Below, piece by piece: positions 34,326 through 45,690 of a stretch of 64,000 nucleotides of DNA. A program made the position numbers and the translations under genes. Every line of letters starts with the position of its first letter. Positions within the stretch are counted from its first letter, which is position 1. The notes below the pieces were generated by a model. That model made no database searches and was not told the origin of the DNA. It saw only the letters and a list, made by a program, of their open reading frames with translations. This stretch comes from Sphagnum compactum (Eukaryota > Bryophyta > Sphagnopsida > Sphagnales), in NCBI GenBank assembly GCA_965153455.1, contig OZ234496.1, positions 17,910,304 through 17,974,303 of the forward strand. The letters run 5' to 3'.

Positions 34326-36794
34326 ATATTATGATAGAATATCCTTTTCTTCTTTTCCTTTTTCATTTTGGGCAAAATTTCGTAGAATTAAAAAAACATT
34401 GATCCTATTGAAGTCTTCCTTACACTACGATGTTTTCCAACAATCCACATCAATTTTGATCAAAACTAGTGTAACAAGTTTCTAACCTTAGGGTTTTGGG
34501 TGTGAACAGAAAGGGGTTTTAGGGTTTTCAAGGAAGGATGGTTTTTTTTTCTGTTAGCGGTTGGTAGTGTTTACTCTCAATGGCGTGGAGACAAGGAAGA
34601 ACACTAAATGAAGATGCGATGGTGTTTTATGGCATTGAAATCTTTATGTCGTTTTTTTCTATTTGGGATGAGTGTGCTATTGCTGGACACAGGATGACTA
34701 TGTGGCAAGGGAGCTGCCAAGTGAAGTGCGGTCGACGGAAATCTCGCGGTGGAACGGCAAAAGGATAAGCAACAAAGCAGATAAGTAATGGGGTTTTGGT
34801 TTTTCATTGCAATAGAATAGAGGTTTTTCAAGAAGTGGGATTAGATCTCTGTCTCCAATAGAAGTACAAGAAAATCGGCTACGCAATGTACTTGGGGAGG
34901 CAGAAATTTAGTCTAAGGGTTGGTTTTAATGGTTGATAAGGGGGATGATGAAAAGTTTAGAGGTCTCAAGAATGGCCAGAAATCCTTCTCAAAGTGTGTG
35001 TTTTGGGTTGATTTGCATGTGGGTGTTGCTGGCTTGCATTTCATGAGAGAGTACCCTGATTATTGGGAACTTTGAAGAACTGCAACATTCCATTTGAAGT
35101 TGCAGGGTGGATTATGTGAAGGAGGGTTGTGGTTCTTTGTAAAACTTGTGGAGCAGTCATTGGGGGGATTGATATGTGTTGTTTTCCTATTTTCATGTTT
35201 TGTCAAGTTAAGGGATGGTGTCAAGGACACTGGATTATGTGACCTGTCTGGGATGAGGGATCTATGTTACCGAATGTAAATAGGAACTTGAGTTCCTGTG
35301 AAAGTCCAATGTTGTTTTAGGGTTTGTGTTGTCTGAAGAATTTGAGAAGAAGAAGGAAGGCCAGTGGGCTCAAGAAAGAGAGATTACAGCGATCTGACCC
35401 TTTAGAAACCTCAAGCCTCTCTTTGTTGAAAAAGGTAGTGACTTAGGTGGTTGCAGAATAGAACTTTGAGGCTCATGCCAGTGGGTGACTCTGAGAATGT
35501 ATTTACCATGCAATATATGTGTGCTCTGTGTTCTGAGTATCATGTTCCCTAATTTTGTATCACACTAGAATCATTCTAGATTTGTTTATGTTATCACCAC
35601 CCATGTTAATCACCTCGACCATGGTTGTTTAGGCCATTGCATAACCTCATTGTTAGATTCCCATAAAATAGCCTACTATGTATCATTATTCATCACAAGT
35701 GCTTAGGCCTTTCAATGGAAATGATGACTACCCGATTCTATTGATACATTTTTGGCTCACAGGGGTCTTGTATTCCGGAGGTGATTTGACATTTTAAATT
35801 AGAATATAATTGAAACCAATTGAAGTTCTTGTGATATTTATTTGCAACACACATTTTAGCCTTCACCTTGCACAAGTATAATTACTATTGTATTTTTTTC
35901 TTGAAATTAAGAAACATTAGGGCAATGTCCTTAAACATAATCCTATGTTTACTCAATAGTACATATGATAACATAATGGCTTTGTAAGTTTTGACCAATT
36001 TTGTGGTTGAAGTTCCAATGAAATGTAGTCCATTTCAATTGTCGTAATCCATTCAACTCACATCAGGTTTTATTAGGTTTCACACAAATGCTCCTTGTCT
36101 AACTATTCTAATTCTTTTCACTTCCTTTTGCAAGAGATGACAATGAACTTAAAACAACTTGTTTTGCAACTCTTTTCCAATTGTTTCTTGCACCACAATT
36201 AGAATCTTGCAATTTGTAAGCAAACCAATTAAAAGGAATTTTCACATAAGAAATATGACAAAATGCACACACAACTTGCATTTGGAACTCAAGTATTTTC
36301 ACATAGGTTGAAACCAAAAGGTAATGAAGGAGTCAAACTTGACCTTATGGATGTTGCCACCACATGTTCAATTTACTTTCATTTTGCTAAGTGTTAGTTT
36401 CATTTCATTTCACTTTGGTTCATGGGTTAGGTGCTAATTTTTTGGCTAGCATTGTGTTTGGTTTAGTTCCATCCTTCAACTTCTTTTGTCCATAGAATTT
36501 TAGCTTGAGGACATACAAAACCTTTTTCACCCCAACTAGTACATATGATTAATTGGGGTTTAGGGAGGTAAGCAAGGGTCTTTAGGGAGGTGGCAGTTGA
36601 GCAATCTTTACACAAGGGCCTTTTGAATGCCACTCATTGGCATCAAGTACTGTCTTTAAGGTCTTGTTTGGTTTGAACTTTATTCTAAGATGTTTTGTTT
36701 CCTTTCACACTAAGGTGCTTTGGGTGGAGGGAACAGTGACTAAATAAAAAATTTCCCACCCACAAGCCAAACCAAAAAGAACTAAAAATCAAAC
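34326..36794. other. Intergenic, nothing recognised
   Basis: Sequence between the two copies of the unclassified repeat. The segment at 34.5-35.3 kb is more mixed in composition, but no coding frame above about 62 codons is present. Confidence 0.4.
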
Positions 36795-37200
36795 CCAAAG
36801 GTTCCTTTCAAAATCAAGAATTAAACAACATTGGAACCACACAATGTTGGTACATACCAATGTTGGGTGGGTTTAGGGTTTAGGGTAGGACCCTGAACCC
36901 TATTGAACATATGAACAATTTTTCATATCAGCTTGGTATTGGTATTGGGGTTTTTTCTCAAATCTCATGTTGGACTAAGTGATTTTATTTTTTCAAATTT
37001 CAGACGTTGTGTCATTGGCTAACAGCCCAAGAGGGATTTAGCTTTAAATGGCTAAAGGTTTTTAGAACCTGTCCAAATAGTGAAAAAACTTGTTAAAAAA
37101 CTGCTACCAAAGTAAAAAGCATAGTCCAAATACGGAGAAAAATTTTGCACAAAAAGAACAAATTCTCTGAAACTTGGTGATTTTTTCCAAAAATATGGGA
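36795..37200 (+). repeat. Unclassified repeat, copy 2 (partner at 34035-34325)
   Basis: It is the direct-orientation partner of the copy at 34.0-34.3 kb, diverged, with an insertion. The insertion includes a short telomere-like stretch, GGGTTTAGGGTTTAGGG, at about 36869-36885. Confidence 0.5.
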
Positions 37201-38173
37201 GTAGTGTTGGAGCGTGGTACGTGCTCAACACTCGTATATACTATGTATTATGGCACCAAGCTCTTAGCTTAGGTTGCAAGTTACTTTTAATGTTTTTCAT
37301 CAGTTTGAGCAAGTTTCCCAGTTATGGGAAACTTTGCTCTTTTTTCTTCTGATCTGAAGATAAGATCAAACTCCAAATTGCAAGTCATCTGGAAGTACAA
37401 ACTCAGCACCCAGAATTTGGAAATCCCATCTAAATGTAACTACTAGCTAATGCCCTCTTTACACTCGGAGTCAGGGCACGACACACTTGGGGCCAACTTT
37501 TGAGCATCTTTTGGCATGTTGTTTGGCCTCGACTTACTAATCACTTCAGCGCTAAGGGCAGGTCAGATCCAAGGGGAGGGCTCTGTTGTTTCTGATGTCC
37601 AAACAAAACTTGAATCCTTCTTATTGGTGCATCTAGCGCATTAAAAATTGTCAAAAACAGATTAGAATTGAGAAAGTTACGATCCCTTCAAAGTAAAGAG
37701 AGTCAAGAACTCAAAAATACAAATCATCCAAGAATTCAAAGCCCATTCCCAATCACCCAGATAATTCCTTGTATGTTGCTCTGTTGCTATTAGAGCTCAA
37801 AGAAGATTTGGAGAACTGAAGGTGGTGATTCCTTTAGCACTTTAAATCATTTAAAATAAACAAAAAATTGAGAATGTTAAAAGCTTTGAAAGTAAGAGGT
37901 GTCCAAAGAGAAGAAGAAAAAACTTGTGAGTTGGAAAGCTTTTTCTTCTTCTTCTTGCTATTTTTTCATTACTCCTTTTCATTTGCACTTCAAAGATGAT
38001 TTCTAGAACTTGAGATAGCACTCCCATAACATTTTAAATCACTCAAAATGAAGCACAGATGATGAAGATCTAAATAAGTTGGTGGTAGGGTAGTGATCAA
38101 ATATTGGGGGATTGAAAATTCACCCATTCAAAAGAAAACACTGAGTGCTTTTTTTTGGGTCTGTTTGGTGTTC

Positions 38174-38303
38174 TAGCCAATGTGGTGATGATCTACAGGA
38201 AGATTTAGCCAAATTTGACTACAAGCTAAATATGAAAATAAAATTTGTTAAATATCTTTTTTTTGGGGCTACTTACTTGAACAATGTATAGAAATCGGGC
38301 GAT
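38174..38303 (-). repeat. Copy of dispersed repeat family R1 (inverted)
   Basis: The minus strand reads CGCCCGATTTCTATACATTG, TTCAAGTAAGTAGCC, GTCAAATTTGGCTAAATCTT and GATCATCACCACATTGGCTA, the R1 landmarks in order. Confidence 0.6.
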
Positions 38304-38589
38304 TTCTCTTTAAATTTGATAAGAAAATCTGAACAAAAAATTGATTTTATCACTTTTTAATGTAGCTTTTTGGTTATATATAGCCAGCAAAATAATGGTT
38401 GCTCAGCAAGGGAGGGTTCATTGGCTGAATAATTTCATGAAGAGGGTTTCAACTTTGTTAATGCAATGCAAAAAATAACCTTCTAGAATTCCCCTAAAAA
38501 TGTCCTACCATTCATTATCATGTACTTGCGATGGGGTGTGATTGCATCTAGAGTCGTTTTCATTCATTTAAGGAAAAATGCAAGGCATT

Positions 38590-38890
38590 AGAGCATCTCG
38601 AGCAGTGGTCAGTATGTGATCCTGCAAAAATGTTTTTCACATCCAAGTATAATTATATACTTTTTTGCAACCCCACCCATAAAACTAAAACCGAGATAGC
38701 AAATAGGTGGGAGACTACTAATAGCAAACCACCTGGACCAATCATTATGATGGGCCGATCAGAAACACTCAGCAGCAGTCAGATCATTTTCATCAGACTC
38801 TTTTCTACAAGTGCACACAGAGTTGCTGCGCCTTTTACCAGCAACAACTGCGCAATGAGTTTAAATGGCGCAGTTTGAGTTAGCTCTCAT
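38590..38890 (+). repeat. MITE-like element starting GAGCATCTCGAGCAG
   Basis: It matches the element at 1370-1665 in order: CAGTATGTGATCCTGCAAAAA, AAATAGGTGGGAGACTA, CCACCTGGACCAATCA. The terminus resembles the GAGCATCTCCAnCAG ends known from several plant MITEs. The right boundary is approximate. Confidence 0.5.
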
Positions 38891-41800
38891 TCTGGTACCA
38901 GATGAAAAACAGAAGTCTGTCCATGCAGAGAATGCAACTTGCAAGAGAGAGAAGAGTTTGAGGGATTGCATTTTCTGGCCCAAGTAAATTAGTAATATTC
39001 TCATATCATGAACTAAAATTCAACCCCTGCTTAAGACTGATCTTTTTCATCATGGTATGAACAGGCATCCATTCATGAGGGCTGAATTGATGGGGGTAAA
39101 ATTCAACTCCTGACTAAACTGAGCTACTTTCATATTTTGTGGTGAAACTTTTGTGCTGCCTCAATGACTAGATTGAACTGAAAAGTTTCATCTTTATGTG
39201 AGTGAAAAGTCAGCTCCTGCTTACACACTACACACCCATTGGAGTTAGTTGTGAGCACCCATTGGACCCAATGTTGTGTAAAAGCTGTAGTTGCATTTGT
39301 TTGGGAATTGGGTGTTAACATTTGAGCTCCTTGCTTGAGTTAAATCATAACCACTTGGGATGCATTGGTGAGCCAAACTTCTAATGTTTTAGGATCAAAG
39401 ATCACAATATTAATTGGTGAATTAATCTTCCAACTTTACGTTTGCAAGCTATGTCTAGTTGTGCATTTTGGGACTATTTTAGCTTAGGTTCACTTAATAG
39501 TTAGGATTCAATTTTTCATTTAGCATTCTCACCTGCAAATATGTGTGAATTTTTGTATCCTGTTGCATTATGTAGATACATTTTAGATTTATTTGGGGAA
39601 GATTTACATTGCATTGGTTGTTTCACAGCAATCTTCACAATTTTTTGTTCATGAAATTTTCATGTGATGAAAGCTAAGATTGAAATTTGTGGATTGGCAC
39701 TCTAAAGCAAATCATGAACTTGAGGAGTTGGAGCAAATACGTATGGCTTTACACCATACTAATTGGGGTTTATATCTACATGATGATTTTTGTTGCATGA
39801 CCCACCAATCGCATACACATAACATGTCACTAGTTTGTTTGTTCTGTGTGTAAAGCAATTCACCACTAGCCTTTTAGTGGGTTTGTTTTTTCTAAGCCAA
39901 TTTTTGTTAACAATAGTAATTTTGTAACATCTCAGAAAAAAATTTCCACAAAAAAGTAATTCAAAGATTTAAAAATTTGTGAATGAAAATAGAGAATATT
40001 TTAGAATATTTCGAAATATTTTATTTCTCACATGGAATCTTTTTAATTAAATATTTATTTGACTTTGAAATGTTCAACTTGCCATGGTACTATGGTAGTT
40101 TCAAAAACACCTTACTAATTAAGTGGATAAATGGGCTTATCTAGGACAAGGGCATAAAGAAGGGTTAGGAAATCAGTTCTTGCTAATCTAGTTGGGTGGG
40201 GGGCATTGACAAGGTACATTTAGGAAGGATCTACAAGCTACTAGGACAGTGATATGAAGCTTCAACTTTTGATTTTGAAAGAAGCCATTGGGAGAGATAA
40301 CAGACAGAATGTTTACCTAATGGCAACCCCTCAAATGTTCTCAGAATGGTGAAGAAATAACTTAGTCACAAGATGAATAACACACTAAAATATGCCAAAC
40401 ACACATAATGTCACAACGTTGTTCATAGTTTTACCCTTCGCACCCAGATGGTTTTCAGCAACTAAATAGTGATCTGCTAACATTCGTTGTAGTTGGGTTG
40501 GCTCAGCTCCACTAGCTGATGTCTATAAGCTAGTGTTGAATTGAATCCAAATAAGGACTCCGAGGATAAGCCTCTGGGTCCCAAGCACTTGGTTTTTGTG
40601 GCTTGATGTTCGAATCACATAAAAATGTTGTGCATTTGTGATTTGCCAAACTAATTGGTTCATAAAAGAATCAGTATGTTAACCTCATTCTCAATGCATG
40701 GGTTTGAAATTTTGATCCCATGTGAAATTCCCATACTCCCTCATCTTCCTACACAATATATATCATAGATGGCTGGGAGTTCCTCACTTCAACTAATACT
40801 TGTAAGTACAGGCAACAATATAGTACAATGTTGTTGACAAGGCCACAAAGCTTGGGCCCGTGATTCAAGCATAAACTATGGTGTTCACATTTTCAAGGGT
40901 GGTTTAAACTAAACCCTAGGGCTATGGCCTATAGAATCTCATGGTACTTCGCTTTTTGGACGAGACCATGGAAAAACCATGGCTCAAAGGCATTTGTTCC
41001 TCATGTAAAACCAATTTGGACCAAAGAACACACACGATTTTCTCATGGCACATTTCTTCTTCTTTCATCCTCACAATTTTTTATATATTTTGTCTACAAA
41101 ATTTGAATGTTGTGAGAACAAAACCAAGGGTTTCTCTTCCAAAAACAATTTACATTCTCATCACTATAAGGGATCTTCATCTGTGAAGGTTGTGAATTCC
41201 TTCCTACTAGTTGAAATGCACTATAATTCTCAAAGAAGGCCTATGGATCTGAATTTCAACCATGAAAGGGCCATCCCACATCTCTTGGGAATTTTGATTT
41301 AACCCTTGTGATTGTGAATAATCTTCATCATGTGAATAACCTTCCACGGCTAACAAAGGAACTTACGAAAAAACATTAACAACGAACTGAACTAAAAACA
41401 AAAAAATCTAATGCAAAAGCTTCCTCACTTTGCAGAGCTTCAAAAATATTAATTAGAAAAGAAATTATTTCTTAATTTCTTTTTTTAGGGTTTAAGGGGC
41501 AATACTTTTGTGTGAGGGCAGAAGCCACAAAAATTCCCTCCGATTTATTTTTCTATTTAAATATTTTAAAAATTAATAAAACATCATATATAAGTGCCTA
41601 GGAATTTTTGAGACCCAGGGGTAGCTCACTTCAAAGAAGTGAACCAGAAAAAATACCCCAAAGGCCCAAGCAACATTATTCATAATAGTCTATGTAAGAT
41701 TCCAACAAATTTTTTCATCCAAGGTCAATTGCTTGGGCTTAGGCCTCAAAGTACTATAATGTAAACTCAAGCTTACCACTTTTCATGCTTTGGACCAATG

Positions 41801-42557
41801 GACGATTTTAGATTTTTGTGGTCCCAAGCTCAAGTGCTCTAGTGTAAACCACCCTTCAATCAAAACAACCATGCATTGTGAAGCCAATTGGAACTCTCTC
41901 ATCATGGGTGGGTGTGATTTAAGAAGGTGAAAAAGTGAGTTAATCATTGGTTTTATGTAATATAGTCATCATATTTAGAGTTTTTTTTTCATACCTCATA
42001 AAAAGAATCTCCATGTTGATTGCCTTTCCCAAGAAGCAGAAATCAATTAGAAAAATACTTGGCATTCCCCAATTAATATCACAAACCCCCTTGGGTATTC
42101 ACTCGGGTTTCAATATAGTCCTCATTGTCATAATTGTTAGGTATCACATGATTTGATACCCAATCTAATACCCGGAACACTTGTTCTCACTCAAGGGTGA
42201 AATTCAGATGTTGTGAATTGGGCGCATTTATAATAAAAGGATGAGACCCGGATGCTATCAACGGTGTAACCTAGGTTTGGATATCATGTTATATTTTAGG
42301 GGTCTAGGTAAAGTCTAGAGTCTTAAGGTTAGGAAAGATCAAAAAACAAATTCAATGACAAAAATTTACATTTAATACCTTTCTCTCCCGCCTTAGTTCT
42401 AAAATGAACCAAATCACCTCATTAAATCGTAGTTAGTGAAGGTTTTCGAAGAGTGCACCTGAATTCCCTTATTAGTTAACTTCTGATTTAAAAATTTGAA
42501 TTTTAGTGAAAATTTTGTTCAATATTCGATAACTTCTCCACTACTCCACTATAGATT
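38891..42557. other. Intergenic; contains one SINE-like promoter-box pair near 40.5 kb
   Basis: TTGGCTCAGCTC (box A-like, 40498-40509) is followed by TGTTGAATTGAATCC (box B-like, about 40534-40548) at tRNA-like spacing. A second box B-like GTTCGAATC lies at 40608-40616. There is no cloverleaf, so at most it is a decayed tRNA-derived SINE. Otherwise nothing is recognised. Confidence 0.3.
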
Positions 42558-42727
42558 GAAACATTATGAAACCAACTTGGTACACTTGTACTCATCAAGG
42601 GCTTTCCCAAAGTAATTGAGAGCTAGTGTGGGAAGAGAAGGTTGAAACAATATGAAACCAACTTGGTGCACCCTCACTTATTGTTAAGGGGCTTTCCAAA
42701 GTAACCGAGTCCGTGGGAAGAGACCTC
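42558..42727. repeat. Tandem duplication, about 85 bp
   Basis: GAAACA(T)TATGAAACCAACTTGG recurs at 42558 and 42643, followed in both by CTTTCC(C)AAAGTAA and GTGGGAAGAGA. Confidence 0.8.
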
Positions 42728-42910
42728 TCATGCTTTGGTAGATGTCCACATGACAAACAAAACAAACAAACTACCTTCTTTCATACATAGATATCCCGTA
42801 GTATGAGTTTTCAAATTTTCTGAATTTCAATACATAATAATCTCATTCTTACAATGAAAGGTTTTTTTGAAAATTGATAACCGGGGGTTATTGAGAGCCC
42901 CCAAATAGTA

Positions 42911-43095
42911 CAGACTGTTCTTAAGTTTGTGAGAGCAAGTCATTCTAAAACCTGATACCCTGACCGGTTCTCTAAAAAGTTGAGAAAAAATTCTGAACAG
43001 TGAGGCCGGTTCCTAAAACTATGTGTAAAAACCAGAACCCGTGGTTCTCTCCCCAATTTAAAAACAAAGGTGAGAACCGCCCAACACTGGCTTTC
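42911..43095 (-). repeat. hAT/MITE-like element starting CAGTGTTG (minus strand)
   Basis: On the minus strand it opens CAGTGTTGGGCGGTTCTCAC, like the element at 640. It carries repeated GAACC(G/A)GT words. The far end is uncertain. Confidence 0.35.
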
Positions 43096-43203
43096 ATTCT
43101 CCTTCTTCCCTGCACATAAAAATACTACTCTGACCTCACTTTCTTGTAAAATCAAGTGTTTCGACATTTTCAATAGCCAGATGTTGACTTTTTTTTTTTT
43201 TAG

Positions 43204-43350
43204 TCGCCAGATTTATGTATATGGTCCAAATAAGTAGCCAATAAAAACAAGGTTGGTTAAATAAATTTTGCTTTTGTATTTATTTTATAGCCAAAATTGG
43301 TTAAATCTTCCTGTAGATCATCGTGACTTTGGCTATATCACAAAATTGAC
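43204..43350 (+). repeat. Copy of dispersed repeat family R1
   Basis: CGCCAGATTTATGTATATGG, GTAGCCAATAAAA, GGTTAAATCTTCCTGTAGAT and CTTTGGCTATATCACAAAAT are in the family order. Confidence 0.6.
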
Positions 43351-43582
43351 CAAAATAAACATTGGATGCAAGGCCTTCTACTCCATGGAAGATCTTAGGG
43401 GCACTTTCAGAGTGCCTTCCATCATTAGGAAGACGTCTCTTTTCTTTTCCTCTATCTTATCCCTATATGCTTCCTATTTTGCATTTGTCAAAGCAAAACA
43501 ATGTTGGTTTCTTTATTCAAAGGGTCTATCTTTACAACCTCCAAGTTTTTTTATAAATTATTTATTTTTAATTACTATTATT

Positions 43583-43700
43583 TCGGCACAAATGGACAAA
43601 TCCATTGCAGAAAGGAAACCTTCCAAGATTTTTATTTTTTTTTATTATTATTATTTTGGCACAAATGGACAAAATCCATTGCAGAAAGGACACCTTTCAA
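43583..43700. repeat. Tandem duplication, about 72 bp
   Basis: T(C/T)GGCACAAATGGACAAA followed by TCCATTGCAGAAAGGA occurs twice. It lies inside a 154-codon fortuitous frame (43268-43732) that I do not call a gene. Confidence 0.75.
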
Positions 43701-44487
43701 CATTTTCAACAACATACACTCAATATGTCTGATCTTGTGCCAGGAGCCTCAAATCCCAAAAGGGTGTTAAAATAGACCCTTCTCCTATAGGGAAGATCCC
43801 TCTCATGCTTAATGAGTAGACTCAAAAACAACCTTCCCCTCCTCCTTGTCATGCTCTACCTATGTTTAGGTTCATGACAATGTTCACCTTGTGCTTTCAC
43901 AATGGGTAAAGCCTCCAAGTGACATTTTCAAAATGTGGGGCAGGGCTTGGCTACCACATTGTCCTAGGTGTCTCATTTGGGAAATGCCCCCACCCACCCG
44001 GGGCCTTCTACCCTACACATAACATGGGGCTTATGCACTCAGCTTAAATATCCAAACCTTGGAGTGTAGTACTTGTTTGGATTTGGAAACATGGAATACT
44101 AGTCTCTCTTATTCAAGAGAGCATACTTACCAAGCATTATATGGTAGGAATGGCACAATAACCATAGGTCCAAATATTTTGTGGTGGATGTGCTATGCAT
44201 GAAGAATAACTTATCAATTTTTATGTACTAGTAGTTGTCCCTTGTGCCATTGGCCCAAGTGTCCGTAGTAGACTCCTCTAGAGTCATGTATCCCAATTCC
44301 ATTTGGGTCGAGCTTAACTTCAAAGTTCTTATGAAACCTTGCTAAATTAATTGTGACAAAAGTATTTTGAATTTTTTAATTAATATGCAGGGATGAAAAT
44401 TATTCTAAATTCCGTAACTTTCGCTCCATTGGTTGAAAATTTGTGAAAGGACATTCCTTTCACATATTTTGCCAATGGACATGATCC

Positions 44488-44922
44488 ATGTCGATTACTC
44501 CATGTAAAGTTGATTTCAAGAAGTTGAAAATCAATCTGATTTCAATATTTCAAAGAGAATCCATTGTTAAGAACAATAGTGGGGTGGAAAAAATACATGT
44601 TCAAGTGAAATTGGCCGAACTTTGCCCTCTCTATAGTACAACACCATTACTCTTATTGACGACCAAATATGTGAAAGGTCTTCAAGCCTTAAAAGAAAAG
44701 TAGGCATTATATCATGTGAAAGCTAGCCTTGTGCAACTCTTCAAAATGCGCATTGCTTTTTGCTCCATAAAGCAATATTTGCAACCCATGGGTAGCCAAA
44801 TTTGCCCTTGGGGCATTTTCAATTTTGGAATCTATCAATGTAAAGAATATAAGATTCAAATGTACATGGGGTTGCAAGTTGCAAAAGTGTTTGTACCCAC
44901 CAAGTTCATGAAAGTTTTTTGA
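44488..44922 (+). other. Unrecognised 144-codon frame broken by one stop
   Basis: Two segments in the same frame (44488-44700 and 44716-44919) are separated by a TAG at about 44701-44703. The composition is less A/T-monotonous than the surroundings. No motif is recognised. It could be a fragment of a decayed element or chance. Confidence 0.2.
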
Positions 44923-45532
44923 ATTTAATTTCCTACTCCTACTTTCTAAACCATGTGTTTGTAGTGAGTTATAAGTTTGAATTATTACATTTGATTGTCT
45001 GATAAGGTGTTGTTACATTGACAATCCTTACACTATAAATGCATACTTGGTTGCAACACATTAAGCACATTTCATTGAACTTGATTGACCTGAATTCGGT
45101 TGCATTTTCTAATCACTATCCATGTTGTGACACAAAAAAACAAATTGACTATCATAGACAATGGATTTGTTTTGGAACATAACAAAATATTTGGGTATTT
45201 ATTTTTTGGGGACCAAGTGTTTTTTCTGTCCAACATTGGTTAGTTTTGAAAAACATTATCCCAATTAGGAAATATGAACTCTCTCTCAATTATGCATAAT
45301 GCATAATCCAATAGATGAACATCATTGGTGAGTACACTGTTGTTGCACAACCAAAGCAAATCAACACCCACCACCTCACCATGCAGCATGGATGATGTGT
45401 GGAGCAACCTTTTTCTTTTGTGCAAAATTTCCCATTGTTATAATTTTTTTGATTTTTTTATCCAGAATTTTTTAATATAATTTGGAAAATTTTAGCAGCT
45501 CTGGAAAAAAAATTCAATAGAATCTTTAAAAG

Positions 45533-45690
45533 TTGCCAGATTTCTATGCATGGTCCAAGTAGATAGCCAAATACATATAAAGATGTTTTAAAAAATTTCT
45601 AACTTGTGTTTTCCCTAGTGTAAATTAGACTAATTTTGCTACGTTTTTGGGAAAAAATCATCAAATGTTTTACATCACAAAATGGAAAAA
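45533..45690 (+). repeat. Copy of dispersed repeat family R1
   Basis: TTGCCAGATTTCTATGCATG, GTCCAAGTAGATAGCCAAA, an ATTTTGCTAC core and TTTTACATCACAAAATGG are in the family order. Confidence 0.55.

Noticed and set aside
43268-43732. 154-codon plus-strand frame
   Set aside because: It spans an R1 repeat copy and a 72-bp tandem duplication; the sequence is a repeat by-product with no domain.
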